The notes beneath the pieces were generated by a model. It was given only the letters and a program-made list of their open reading frames with translations. It searched no databases and had not been told where the DNA came from. From Alphaproteobacteria bacterium (GTDB lineage Bacteria > Pseudomonadota > Alphaproteobacteria > Puniceispirillales > Puniceispirillaceae): a stretch of DNA of 64,000 bases. Both the position numbers and the translations under genes were made by a program. Below are positions 20,751 to 30,605 of this stretch, in pieces (position 1 is the first letter of the stretch; each line of letters starts with the position of its first letter). The stretch lies in the NCBI GenBank assembly GCA_022425485.1, contig JAKMFL010000033.1, positions 1-64,000 of the forward strand, written 5' to 3'.

Positions 20751-21203
20751 GTGAAAATTGAAGCATTGCGTGAAAAGATAGGCACCCTTGTTGGAACTTC
20801 TAACTGGTATCTATTAGATCAAGACCGAATTAATCAATTTGCGGCGGTCACACATGATGAGCAATTTATTCACACCGACCCAGAAAAGGCCGCCACAACC
20901 CCGTTTGGTAGTACAATCGCCCATGGGTTTCTAACGCTTGCCTTGCTGCCAGCTATGGGCGGGGATGTAATCCCCAAACTGGATGGCCATGTAATGTCGG
21001 TAAATTATGGGTTTGAGAAATTACGCTTTTTATCCCCTGTCCCCGCAGGCTCGCGGGTGCGCGGCCATTTCACCCTATCCTCGCTAGATGTGCGCAAACC
21101 AGGGGAAGTAACCCTTTTATGGGAAGTTACGATTGAAATTGACGGCAAGGAAAAACCTGCCCTCTATGCAGAATGGCTAAACCGGCGCTATATTAAAATA
21201 TAG
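20751..21203 (+). CDS. MaoC-like dehydratase
   Basis: DQDRINQFAAVTHDEQFIHTDPEKA...FGSTIAHGFLTLAL hydratase-2 motif. Confidence 0.87.
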   Translation: MKIEALREKIGTLVGTSNWYLLDQDRINQFAAVTHDEQFIHTDPEKAATTPFGSTIAHGFLTLALLPAMGGDVIPKLDGHVMSVNYGFEKLRFLSPVPAGSRVRGHFTLSSLDVRKPGEVTLLWEVTIEIDGKEKPALYAEWLNRRYIKI

Positions 21204-21210
21204 AAGCAGG

Positions 21211-22002
21211 CTACTCTTCTGGGAAAGTGGGGGGGCGCCGTTCAATAAAGGCGGTTATTCCCTCTTTTGCTTCTGCCCCGCCCAGTGCTTGCGCAAGATT
21301 ATCTGCCTCTGCTTCGAGCTGTTCATCAAAGCTGTTGGAGGTTGCCCCGCTAAGCAAGCTTTTTGCGCGCATAATCGCCCCAGCAGGCCCTGCCTCTAGC
21401 CTTGTTGCCATCGCCATCGCCGCCTCTAATGCCCTGCCTTCCTCTGCCAGATAGTTCACTACGCCTAATTCATATAGCCGCGTGGCTGGAATTTTATCCC
21501 CCGTAAATAATAACTCAGCAGCTAGCCAGCGCGGTATAGCTGCATTTAAAAATACCGTTGTACCTGCATCAGGCGTTAAACCGATTTTCACATAACTAGA
21601 GGCAAGAAAAGCTGTCTTGGACGCAAAAATCATGTCACAGGCCAGCGCAATAGCCGCGCCTGCGCCTGCTGCCCCGCCTTCAACACAAGCTATCACCGGA
21701 CAGGGGCAGGTGCGAATGGCCCGCACCAACTCGTTCAACCTGTCAATGAGGGCGCGCCGCGCGGCATAGTGACCTTGTGTGCGTTCCTGCAAACCAGACA
21801 TATCGCCGCCAGAGCAGAAGAAACCACCAGCACCACTTAGGATAACCGCCCGCGGCTTGGGCTTCGCTGCTTCCCTGAAATCATTCAAGAGCGTTGCCAG
21901 CCCGTTAATATAATCTAGGGTCAGCGAGTTACGCGTTGCCGGATTATTATTGACCACATGGCAAATCTGACCCTCATAGGTAATGATAATTGGCGATCCC
22001 AT
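21211..22002 (-). CDS. enoyl-CoA hydratase/isomerase family protein
   Basis: LSGAGGFFCSGGDMSG, VIACVEGGAAGAGAAIALACDM; ATG at 22002 has a GGAGGGAG ribosome-binding site. Confidence 0.86.
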   Translation of the reverse strand: MGSPIIITYEGQICHVVNNNPATRNSLTLDYINGLATLLNDFREAAKPKPRAVILSGAGGFFCSGGDMSGLQERTQGHYAARRALIDRLNELVRAIRTCPCPVIACVEGGAAGAGAAIALACDMIFASKTAFLASSYVKIGLTPDAGTTVFLNAAIPRWLAAELLFTGDKIPATRLYELGVVNYLAEEGRALEAAMAMATRLEAGPAGAIMRAKSLLSGATSNSFDEQLEAEADNLAQALGGAEAKEGITAFIERRPPTFPEE

Positions 22003-22077
22003 CTTCTCCCTCCCTTTACATAAATACTCATCCTGCATTCTGATTCTTAATTCTGGTTCTGCATTCTAACTCTGGGT

Positions 22078-23751
22078 CTAAAGCTTGAAAAAGCTGAACC
22101 GTGCGAGGCGCACCCGCGCCACGCGGTCACAAATCAGAAAGACACATAATGGTAGAGCCATCTGCATCAAGCTGGCAATACCCAGATTCTGCCGCCCTGC
22201 GCCTGCTGCTAGGGTAACCGCCTCGGTAGTTAACGTCATCACCCGTCCATTACTCGCAAAAATAGTTGGCAAATATAGCGCTGAGCTTACCGCAAATCCA
22301 ACCGCAAAGGCGGTGAGCACAGGCAGCGTCATCATGGCGAGCTTGATAGCCAGAAATCGGCGCAAAGGCCCAGCACCCAATGTAGCAGCAATCGCGAGAT
22401 ACCGAGCATCAAAGCGCCGCCATGTTGGGGCTAATGATAACATCACATAAGGAAAGACAAATAAGGAATGCGCCCATATAAGCGCCAGGAACAAACCATC
22501 AAATCCCAGCCAAATCAACAGAATTTGCATGCCAAATAAAAACGCAATTTGTGGCAGTAATAAAGGAATATAAATCAGCCTTTCAGCATGCTTATCACCT
22601 TTCGCGGTTTCGGTTTGCAACCATAATAGCGCCAGCGAAACACAAATCGCGGCTGTCACCAGCCCCAAAACCAAACTATTTAAGGTCGCTTGCCCAAGGC
22701 TTATATAAGCGTATTTCCATGCATTCAGGCCCCATTCATCTGGCAAAGCAGAAGGATAGCGCCAAATATCGGCAAAGGCCCAGATAAGCGCCGCTAACAT
22801 CCCGAAACAGGCCATAGCGCAAGGCCATACCGCCAGTATCACACCGCCTTTTTTCAAAGCAGAAACAAAGCTGGAAGGAAGGCGCGAGAAACGCTGACCG
22901 GCCGCGCTAAGCCGGGCGATTAGAAACAAAATGGCTTTATCTGTTCCCACCCATATAATGCAGGCTAAAAGCGCACAAGCAAGCTGCATCACCGCCGCCG
23001 CCGCGGCAATGAATTGGTAAGATAAATCTGGGTCACGAAACCAAGTTAATATACGCACCGCCAACGGGGCAGGGGTAGAGGGCGCAAGAAGTATCGCCAT
23101 ATCAACCACGGATATCGAAAACACCATCACGATTAAAACCGCCAACCGCAAACGCGCCGCCAATTGTGGTTGCACCAGATGCATCCAACCCGCGAGCGGG
23201 CCATAACCAAGTGATGCAGCTGTATCTAATAGCGGGCGTACCTTTATCTGGCTCAAAGCCGACAGCCCCATCAATAATAAAAAGGGCAACTCTTTGGCAA
23301 TGAGCGCCAAGACGAGTACGAACGCATTTTCATCTGGCACAATGTTTAAATTAGGGGGACGCTGCCAGCCAGTAAGCCATGGCGAGAACAGCCGTGATAA
23401 CCAGCCACTTGGCTGTAAAAGGAATAAGAACCCAACCGCAATGGTAATATGCGGAACAGATAAGAGCGGCGATATCAGTCTGAACAAAAACCCGGCGCGT
23501 CCCTGCCCATACAAAATGGCCAGCAAAAACATCGCCAGCCAATAAGATAAAAAGGTAGCAAGCAGTCCAACAGAAAGGCTCAGATAAAGCGATCGCCGCA
23601 AGCCCGGCTGGGCAAAAAAATCAACAAAGGGCTGGAAAGAGAAATGATATTCCCCTAGCGGCGGAAACCAGCCTAAGGCTGGCAGAATAGCCCCCAGCAA
23701 TCCAACCGCCACAGGCATCAAACACAATAACAATATTGCTATTCTCACCAT
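22078..23751 (-). CDS. ABC transporter fused double permease, YnjC-like
   Basis: 557 aa, many TM helices, two inner-membrane permease repeats; operon with YnjB-like SBP. Confidence 0.75.
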   Translation of the reverse strand: MVRIAILLLCLMPVAVGLLGAILPALGWFPPLGEYHFSFQPFVDFFAQPGLRRSLYLSLSVGLLATFLSYWLAMFLLAILYGQGRAGFLFRLISPLLSVPHITIAVGFLFLLQPSGWLSRLFSPWLTGWQRPPNLNIVPDENAFVLVLALIAKELPFLLLMGLSALSQIKVRPLLDTAASLGYGPLAGWMHLVQPQLAARLRLAVLIVMVFSISVVDMAILLAPSTPAPLAVRILTWFRDPDLSYQFIAAAAAVMQLACALLACIIWVGTDKAILFLIARLSAAGQRFSRLPSSFVSALKKGGVILAVWPCAMACFGMLAALIWAFADIWRYPSALPDEWGLNAWKYAYISLGQATLNSLVLGLVTAAICVSLALLWLQTETAKGDKHAERLIYIPLLLPQIAFLFGMQILLIWLGFDGLFLALIWAHSLFVFPYVMLSLAPTWRRFDARYLAIAATLGAGPLRRFLAIKLAMMTLPVLTAFAVGFAVSSALYLPTIFASNGRVMTLTTEAVTLAAGAGRQNLGIASLMQMALPLCVFLICDRVARVRLARFSFFKL

Positions 23752-23824
23752 CTACCCACCGACGAAAATGCTTTCACAATCGCATATCGTAAAAAGCTGG
23801 CAAGTCTAACCAGCACTGCGTTTA

Positions 23825-25093
23825 TTAATTAGCAGAATAGCGTGCCATCCATGCCCGTTCAATCACCCCCACCCAACTTGGATGCGGTTCTGGCAACGTG
23901 CGATTTAAATCTGCTGGGCTCAGAGTAGCCATACCGCGTGGCAAATCTGCAAAGGCTTTCGCATCTGCTGCATCTAGCTTTGGAATGGAAAGAACCGTCG
24001 GATCGCCCCACAGCTCAGGATTGGCTTTACGAATTTGTGCCTCTGGCGAGAGCAGAAAATTAGCCACCACCTGCGCACCATCGGCCGCAGAAGCATTAAA
24101 GGGGATAGCAACGAAATGAACATTCGCGAGGGTACCAGCATCATGAATATAGGTGCGCACGCTATCTGGCAAAATACCCTGTGAAATGCCATTAGAAAAT
24201 TCGGCAGGGTTAAATACCATCGCAATCGCCAATTCACCATCCCCTAGCAGTTGCACCATAGAAGTGTAATTTGGGGGATAATTCACCCCGCCCCGCCAAA
24301 GATGTGGGCGTACCCTGTCGAGCCATGAAAATAGAGGCGCTAAGGCTGTTTTTGTATCTGCTTCACTAGCTGGCGCTGCAAAAATACCCTTATCCGGGCT
24401 AACCTCTAGTAAAATCTGTTTCAGAAAACTGGTACCTGTAAAATCTGGCGGCTGTGGAAAGGTAAATCGACCGGGGTTTTTTTCAATCCAGTTTGCAAGT
24501 TCTTCGGCTGACCGCGGCGGGTTTGGAACAAATTGGGTGTCATACCCAAACACAAGTTGGGCGCGTCCCCATGGCGATTCCAGCCCGTCAGTTGGGTTCG
24601 CAAAATCGCTAATGATACCGGGTAATGCCTCTGCATCTGTATAAGCGAAAGAAGGCAGGGCAAACGCCCAGCTATCAGAGCGCAACAGACCTTGCCGCTT
24701 GAGCGACGCAAAATTCTCACCATTTACCCAAACCAAATCCACAGATCCGCCTCGGGTTTTGCCTGCTGACTTTTCCGCCAAAATACGCGCTACCGCATCT
24801 GCTGTTTCGGTAAGTTTCACATGAACAAGCGTTATACCATATCGCGATTTAATCTGGCTACCTGCCCAAGCAATATAACTGTTAGTCTGGGGCGAGCCGC
24901 CCCACGCATTGAAATAGACAGTCTGGCCTCTCGCTTTTTTAGCCATCAGTTCAAAATCAGCAGCTTGTGCAGAAACACCCCCGAACACCAATCCAAACGC
25001 CAATCCGAACACCAATCCAGAGGCCATCATCAAAGCCAAAAATTTGGTGCGGAAAATTTGCCGGTATTTCAGGAAATGGAAAAGAATACGCAT
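23825..25093 (-). CDS. ABC transporter substrate-binding protein, YnjB-like
   Basis: Signal sequence; ARGQTVYFNAWGGSPQTNSYIAWAG; start MRILFHFLK at 25093 likely (track start 25180). Confidence 0.75.
   Translation of the reverse strand: MRILFHFLKYRQIFRTKFLALMMASGLVFGLAFGLVFGGVSAQAADFELMAKKARGQTVYFNAWGGSPQTNSYIAWAGSQIKSRYGITLVHVKLTETADAVARILAEKSAGKTRGGSVDLVWVNGENFASLKRQGLLRSDSWAFALPSFAYTDAEALPGIISDFANPTDGLESPWGRAQLVFGYDTQFVPNPPRSAEELANWIEKNPGRFTFPQPPDFTGTSFLKQILLEVSPDKGIFAAPASEADTKTALAPLFSWLDRVRPHLWRGGVNYPPNYTSMVQLLGDGELAIAMVFNPAEFSNGISQGILPDSVRTYIHDAGTLANVHFVAIPFNASAADGAQVVANFLLSPEAQIRKANPELWGDPTVLSIPKLDAADAKAFADLPRGMATLSPADLNRTLPEPHPSWVGVIERAWMARYSAN
24982..25017. repeat. 12-bp x3 tandem repeat inside the SBP signal-peptide coding region
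   Basis: cgaacaccaatc / caaacgccaatc / cgaacaccaatc, encoding GLVF-GLAF-GLVF. Confidence 0.93.
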
Positions 25094-25357
25094 GCGAAAA
25101 TGCCCCCGCAGTTTGATGTCAAAAAATGTGCTTGGCGCATCCATTTTACTGGCGGCCTGTTTGTGATTGCACAAGAACATATCATGCTAGCCTAATTTCC
25201 TTAAATAAGGTTTAAGAAATTATCAAAATTCAGATAATTTCCGTATTTTATTTCGTCTGAGCAGAATGTTACTTATACACTATCAGGAAATGCTAGCTTG
25301 GTTAAAGGGGGCTAGCTTTCTGGAACCTATGCTTTAGAAATACCAAAAAGCCGTAAA

Positions 25358-25405
25358 ACCAAGCTACCATACTACCAAGCTGTCATAAAACTAAGCTGCC
25401 ATAAT
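25358..25405. repeat. three degenerate 16-bp direct repeats just upstream of the ynjD-like gene
   Basis: accaagctaccatact / accaagctgtcataaa / actaagctgccataat. Confidence 0.85.
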
Positions 25406-25411
25406 TAAGGG

Positions 25412-26053
25412 GTGTCATCTATGCTTATCCTCAAAGATATATCCCTAAATTTTCAAAACACGCCCCTTTTTGCCCCCCTAACGCTTGAGATTGGCGGCGG
25501 CGACATCTGTGTTTTGAGCGCGCCTAGCGGGGCTGGCAAATCTACCTTGCTGCGCTGGGTAGCAGGTATCCCAACCGAAGGTTTGACGGCGCAGGGCTGT
25601 ATTTGGCTGAATGGCCAGAAAATAGATACGCTAGCACCAGAAAGACGGCGTGTCGGGTTAATGTTTCAACAACCTTTATTATTTCCCCATCTTAGTGTGG
25701 CAGATAATTTGGGCTTTGGCCTTCCAGCTTGTGTAAAGGGGGAGAGCCGAAAAGCGCAAATAGAAGACGCCCTAGCTATTGCAGGACTAGAAGAGATGGG
25801 CGGGCGCGATCCAGAAACATTATCAGGTGGTCAGCAAGCCCGCATCGCCCTTTTGCGCACGCTCCTCGCCAAGCCTGAGGCGCTGTTGCTGGATGAGCCT
25901 TTTTCAAGCTTGGATGATAGCCGGCGCACGCAAATTGTCTCGCTTGTACAACGCGAAGCCCAGCGCCTAAACCTGCCCGTGCTGCTGGTTAGCCATGATC
26001 CGCGTGATGTGGATGCGGCAACAAATAGTGTTGTCGAGCTGGAAACTATTTAG
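25412..26053 (+). CDS. ABC transporter ATP-binding protein, YnjD-like
   Basis: Walker A SAPSGAGKST, ETLSGGQQARIALLRTLLAKPEALLLDEPFSSLD; recalled E. coli YnjD has the same WLNGQ.ID.L...RR.G..FQ...LF pattern. ATG at 25421 is an alternative start. Confidence 0.82.
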   Translation: MSSMLILKDISLNFQNTPLFAPLTLEIGGGDICVLSAPSGAGKSTLLRWVAGIPTEGLTAQGCIWLNGQKIDTLAPERRRVGLMFQQPLLFPHLSVADNLGFGLPACVKGESRKAQIEDALAIAGLEEMGGRDPETLSGGQQARIALLRTLLAKPEALLLDEPFSSLDDSRRTQIVSLVQREAQRLNLPVLLVSHDPRDVDAATNSVVELETI

Positions 26054-26055
26054 CC

Positions 26056-28368
26056 CTATCCTGTCAGCATATTCGCAATCATATCCGCAGAAGCGTCTGT
26101 TCTGGAAAGGTGCAGAAAAGCCCGTCTTTCACGGTCATATAAAGTTTGCTCATCACTCACTGCGTCCTGACCATCATCTGCGACAATGATAGTCGCAATC
26201 GCCATGGCAACGACTTTATTATGCGCAGTGAACATGCCTTTATCGACGCCATCCTGCATAAAGCTATCCATCTTTTCTATCAGGCTATGACTGGCCAGCC
26301 TCACTTCAGGCACCTTGCTTGGCTGATAGCCTGTCGCAAGCGCCTTGGTTTCAGCAATGGCTCTGGCCAGCAACCTGTCGCGGCTCATCACGGCGATATC
26401 ATGCCCCTCACGGAAATATTCAAACTTTGCCGATAATTGTGGTGAGCTTCCCGTGCGACCATAGCCAATTTGCATCCAAACCTTCCATGCCGCTTCATCC
26501 CAGTCACCGGTTTTTGCATACCAGCGCAGATAGCTTTCCTTGACGCCCCCACCACTTGGCACCAGCCCAACCCCTGCTTCCACAAGCCCCAATACTGAAT
26601 TGGTATGCACGACCAGCTTGTCGCAATGCATCAGCACTTCAAAGCCGCCACCAGCCGCCAAGCCAGAAGGGGCACCTACCACAGGTACAGGCGCATATTT
26701 CAACGCCTTAACGGCTTGCTGAAAACGGTTAAGAAAGGCATCAACTTCATCAAAATCCCGGGCTTTGATCAGCGCCTGAAAATGGTTTAAATCCACGCCT
26801 GCCGAAAAATGCTGCGCATCATTATGCACAATTATTCCGCGCCCATGATCAGATGCAGCTGCCTGCACAATCTGCATGGATAAATCATTTAGCGCGTTTG
26901 CTTTGGAATGAAATTCGATAAGACGCAAATCACCTTCCAAACGATAAAGGCTAGCGGCGTCATTCGTTTCTAGCAGCTCTGTGCTGCGCCGTAGCATTGA
27001 AAAGCGCATCGCACCATCTGGCAGGCTAACAGGCTGATAGCCTGCGCCCGCAACTTCAATTTCCAACTGTCCATTTTCGGCGCGGTAATAAGGCTGGCTG
27101 CGCTGTGATAGCTGTTCTGGCAGCGGCAACGCCATTTGTGTTGCCAGCGCTTTAATCCGCTCAATGCCGACCGCATCAATCATCTCAAAAGGGCCTCGTT
27201 GCCAATTAAACCCAAGCTTCATAGCATCATCAATATCTTGCGCAGATGCGGTAATTTCTGGCACCAGACTAGCTGCATAAGATAAGATGCGCAGCAATAC
27301 ACGGCGCGCAAACGCCCCCTCAATACTGTTATCCTCAAAAATGGCATCAAGCGGTTCTGCCTGACGAGCTTGATATTCAGCAGCACGCATAGCCGCAGCA
27401 GGAAGCTGGCCTGAAGCCGCAGCCCAGCCCTTATCAACACCCCCTTTAGCTATGACGCGCACCTCGCGCCCATCATCCCCTTCACGGTAGAAACCGCCTC
27501 TACCTTTATTGCCAGTATAGCCATCCTTTATCATTTGTTGCACCAATTCAGGCGCAAAACCGACCTTATGAAACGCGTCTCCTTCGGGGAGAATAGTAGC
27601 AAGAGACTTTACAACATCTGACATCAGGTCAATGCCGATAAGGTCATATAAACCGAACACCCCTGTCTTTGGAATACCCATAGGCCGGCCGATAAGCGCA
27701 TCTGCATCTTCCAGCGCAATCCCGCTAGCAAGGGCTTCATGCAAGCCCACTTGCAGTGCAAAAACACCAACTCTATTGCCAAGAAAACCGGGTGTGTCCT
27801 GACAGCGAACCACCCCCTTACCAAGCATTTGGTCATTAAATTCTGCTAGCCTATCCAGAATTTCTGGCTTCGTCTCTGCCCCGCTAACCAGCTCCAACAA
27901 GCGCATATAGCGTACCGGATTAAAATAATGCGTAATAGCAAAGCGCGCACAAAAATCGGCCGGCATCTGCGCGGTTAACAAAGAGATAGGAATGGTAGAG
28001 GTGTTTGAGGTTATGACACAATCTTCAGATATTGTTTCATAGAGCCGCTTATATAAGGATTGCTTGACAGGCAGCTGCTCGATAACCGCTTCAATGATCA
28101 AATCGCATTTTGCCAATTTGTCAAAATCAGCTTCCATATCCCCTGTTGTGATCTTCTCGGCAAGGCTGGGATGCATAAATTGTGGTGGCTCAGACTTTAA
28201 CAGCTTTTGAATAGCCTGCTCTGCGGGGCTTACCTGCTGATCTGGTCTACATGGCAAATCTAGCAACAGAACAGGCAAACCCGCATTCGCAATTTGCGCA
28301 GCGATACCGCTGCCCATTGTCCCTGCACCAATGACAGCAATATTTGAAAAGATTTTTGATGCAGACAT
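26056..28368 (-). CDS. 3-hydroxyacyl-CoA dehydrogenase / enoyl-CoA hydratase multifunctional protein
   Basis: GAGTMGSGIAAQIANAGLPVLLLD, HYFNPVRYMRLLELV; crotonase domain in the C-terminal half. Confidence 0.9.
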   Translation of the reverse strand: MSASKIFSNIAVIGAGTMGSGIAAQIANAGLPVLLLDLPCRPDQQVSPAEQAIQKLLKSEPPQFMHPSLAEKITTGDMEADFDKLAKCDLIIEAVIEQLPVKQSLYKRLYETISEDCVITSNTSTIPISLLTAQMPADFCARFAITHYFNPVRYMRLLELVSGAETKPEILDRLAEFNDQMLGKGVVRCQDTPGFLGNRVGVFALQVGLHEALASGIALEDADALIGRPMGIPKTGVFGLYDLIGIDLMSDVVKSLATILPEGDAFHKVGFAPELVQQMIKDGYTGNKGRGGFYREGDDGREVRVIAKGGVDKGWAAASGQLPAAAMRAAEYQARQAEPLDAIFEDNSIEGAFARRVLLRILSYAASLVPEITASAQDIDDAMKLGFNWQRGPFEMIDAVGIERIKALATQMALPLPEQLSQRSQPYYRAENGQLEIEVAGAGYQPVSLPDGAMRFSMLRRSTELLETNDAASLYRLEGDLRLIEFHSKANALNDLSMQIVQAAASDHGRGIIVHNDAQHFSAGVDLNHFQALIKARDFDEVDAFLNRFQQAVKALKYAPVPVVGAPSGLAAGGGFEVLMHCDKLVVHTNSVLGLVEAGVGLVPSGGGVKESYLRWYAKTGDWDEAAWKVWMQIGYGRTGSSPQLSAKFEYFREGHDIAVMSRDRLLARAIAETKALATGYQPSKVPEVRLASHSLIEKMDSFMQDGVDKGMFTAHNKVVAMAIATIIVADDGQDAVSDEQTLYDRERRAFLHLSRTDASADMIANMLTG

Positions 28369-28440
28369 CCTACACCCTTCCCTGAATTATATTAACAAAA
28401 ACGGCAGCTAACCCAACATATAAGCTGGTGACAGATAGCG

Positions 28441-29241
28441 TTAAGCAGGCGCGGTCAAAAACCCTGCAAGCGCTGAATTTACGTCATCTGGACTTTCCGA
28501 AGGCAGCATATGGCCAGCGCCAGCAATTTCAACGAGCTGACTGCCAGCTATTGCCTGCGCTAACGCCCGCCCTTTTTTAGGCGGCGTCATTTTATCAGAG
28601 CCTGCCAATATAATCAGGCAAGGCTGATGAATTGCGGCAGCAGCCTCTGCACCGCCATCATACGCATTACAGGCACCCAAATCTGCATGCAAGCTGGTGA
28701 TATTATTGCCAGCCATAAGCGCACGTCCAAAGCCCAGATGTGAAAAACCGGGCTGGGTATTATCGTAAAAATGCCCCGCGCTACCATGCCCCCACCCCGT
28801 CATCATCTTAATCGCGGTGGGCTGTTTATCTTTTGATGCAGAAACCAAATAATCATTTACCGGTATAGCAAGGGCGGTTGCGATCAATACCAATTTATCA
28901 ACGCGGGCTGGATAGCGGGCTGCGAGCTCCAGAGCCACAAGCCCACCTTGCGAATGGCCAAGCACCACCGCCTTGTCGATACCAAGCGTATCCATAAGCG
29001 CAATAATCCAGTCTGCCATTTCCTCGATACGCGCCAATGGCGTCCCTTCTGACAGGCCGTGCCCCGGAAAATCTGGTGCAATAACATTGAACGCTTCATA
29101 AGCAAAAAACCGTGTTTGCAACACCCAGCTTAAATGGGATTGCCCGCTACCATGCAGGAAAATCAAAAAAGGCGCTTGGTCGTTAAATTTTCTGCCACCC
29201 GTAGAGAGATAGCTTTTCTGTGCCTGAACTTGCGCAAACAT
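28441..29241 (-). CDS. alpha/beta hydrolase
   Basis: FLHGSGQSHLSW, LGHSQGGLVALELA nucleophile elbow, GAGHMLPSESPD. Confidence 0.85.
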   Translation of the reverse strand: MFAQVQAQKSYLSTGGRKFNDQAPFLIFLHGSGQSHLSWVLQTRFFAYEAFNVIAPDFPGHGLSEGTPLARIEEMADWIIALMDTLGIDKAVVLGHSQGGLVALELAARYPARVDKLVLIATALAIPVNDYLVSASKDKQPTAIKMMTGWGHGSAGHFYDNTQPGFSHLGFGRALMAGNNITSLHADLGACNAYDGGAEAAAAIHQPCLIILAGSDKMTPPKKGRALAQAIAGSQLVEIAGAGHMLPSESPDDVNSALAGFLTAPA

Positions 29242-29249
29242 AACCTCTC

Positions 29250-30548
29250 CTAGCCTCTGGTCTTTTTACGGGCAGCCCGAAAGCCATTTTCAAAATCGGC
29301 CTTGATATCATCAATATCTTCCAAGCCTACAGAAAGCCTTATCATATCATCGCTCAAACCACCCTGCTTCATCGCCTCTGCATCAATATGCGAATGGGTC
29401 GTGCTGGCAGGATGAATAACAAGCGTCTTGGCATCCCCGACATTTGCTAGATGCGAGGCCAGTTGCACCGCCTCGATAAAGGCACGTCCGGCATCCCGCC
29501 CGCCCTTAACACCAAAGCTGATTATAGAGCCTGCACCGCGCGGCATCAGTCGCTTGGCAACTTCATGCCCCGGATGGTCAGCTAGGTTTGGATGACGCAC
29601 CCATGCCACATCTTCATGACCTTTCAGGAAATCAAGCAGAGCAAAAGTATTATCCATATGGCGCTGCATACGAAGCGGCAGCGTTTCTAGCCCTTGCAGT
29701 AAATGAAACGCATTTGTTGGTGACAGGCAGGGGCCAAAATTATACATCGCTTCGGCGCGAAACTTTGCCGTAAAGGCAACCGGGCCATATTCTTCGGCAA
29801 AATTAATGCCATCCATCGAATAATGCGGCTCGGCAATGGTGGGGAATTTATCATTTTGGCGCCAGTTAAAATTACCGCCATCAACAACGGCGCCGCCAAT
29901 GGCCACACCATGCCCGCCCATCCATTTTGTCAGCGAATGAATGATAATATCAACACCCTTTGTTACCGGCTTTAACAACCAAGGCGTATTAAAAGTCGCA
30001 TCTATCACCAAAGGAATACCAGTTTCATGCGCAATAGTGCTTACCGCTTCAACATCCATAATATCTAGACCAGGATTGCCGATAACCTCGCCAAAGACTA
30101 ACTTGGTATTAGGCTGTATTGCGGCCCTAAAGGCCTCTGGATCCGTGGCAGAAACAAAGCTGGTTTCAATACCAAAACGGGGCAAGGTATATTTAAGCAA
30201 ATTCACATTTGCGCCGTAAAGCTGGCCAGAGGCAACAATATGATCGCCAGCAGAACACAGCGTCATTAATGCAGAGGAAAGGGCTGCCATGCCAGAGGCA
30301 GTCGCGGTGCAAGCCGCAGCCCCTTCAAGAGCCGCAATACGCTGTTCTAGCACCGCTACAGTTGGGTTGGAAATACGCGAATATAAATGCCCGCCAACTT
30401 CCATATTATACAGGGCTGCGGCATGGCGCGTATCTTTAAACACATAAGAAGTAGTCTGGTGGATAGGCACCGCGCGCGAGCCATACCGGTCATCAGGAAC
30501 ATGACCAGCATGCAGGCTTAGCGTATCAAATTTATAATCATCACTCAT
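29250..30548 (-). CDS. metY: O-acetylhomoserine aminocarboxypropyltransferase / sulfhydrylase (PLP-dependent)
   Basis: DTLSLHAGHVPDDRYGSRAVPIHQTTSYVF, DIIIHSLTKWMGGHG, LIRLSVGLEDIDDI. Confidence 0.93.
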   Translation of the reverse strand: MSDDYKFDTLSLHAGHVPDDRYGSRAVPIHQTTSYVFKDTRHAAALYNMEVGGHLYSRISNPTVAVLEQRIAALEGAAACTATASGMAALSSALMTLCSAGDHIVASGQLYGANVNLLKYTLPRFGIETSFVSATDPEAFRAAIQPNTKLVFGEVIGNPGLDIMDVEAVSTIAHETGIPLVIDATFNTPWLLKPVTKGVDIIIHSLTKWMGGHGVAIGGAVVDGGNFNWRQNDKFPTIAEPHYSMDGINFAEEYGPVAFTAKFRAEAMYNFGPCLSPTNAFHLLQGLETLPLRMQRHMDNTFALLDFLKGHEDVAWVRHPNLADHPGHEVAKRLMPRGAGSIISFGVKGGRDAGRAFIEAVQLASHLANVGDAKTLVIHPASTTHSHIDAEAMKQGGLSDDMIRLSVGLEDIDDIKADFENGFRAARKKTRG

Positions 30549-30562
30549 CAGCTTCGTCCAAT

Positions 30563-30577
30563 TTTCTTGGCAAGAAA
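30563..30577. promoter_or_regulatory. 15-bp palindrome TTTCTTG-G-CAAGAAA upstream of metY
   Basis: Perfect 7-bp arms, 1-nt centre, 14 bp upstream of the metY start (30548). Confidence 0.45.
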
Positions 30578-30605
30578 GGGTGCTGCCAATCTGACAAGAA
30601 ATGCC

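Noticed and set aside
22033-22067. Repeated ctgcattct (period 26 bp) between enoyl-CoA hydratase and permease genes
   Set aside because: Only 9 bp matches within a degenerate T/C-rich stretch; could be chance.
25358-25405. CRISPR-like array
   Set aside because: Units are directly adjacent without spacers, degenerate, only three copies and no cas genes.
30549-30605. SAM-II riboswitch upstream of metY
   Set aside because: The gap is 57 bp and I could not see the SAM-II pseudoknot pattern; needs Infernal to be definitive.
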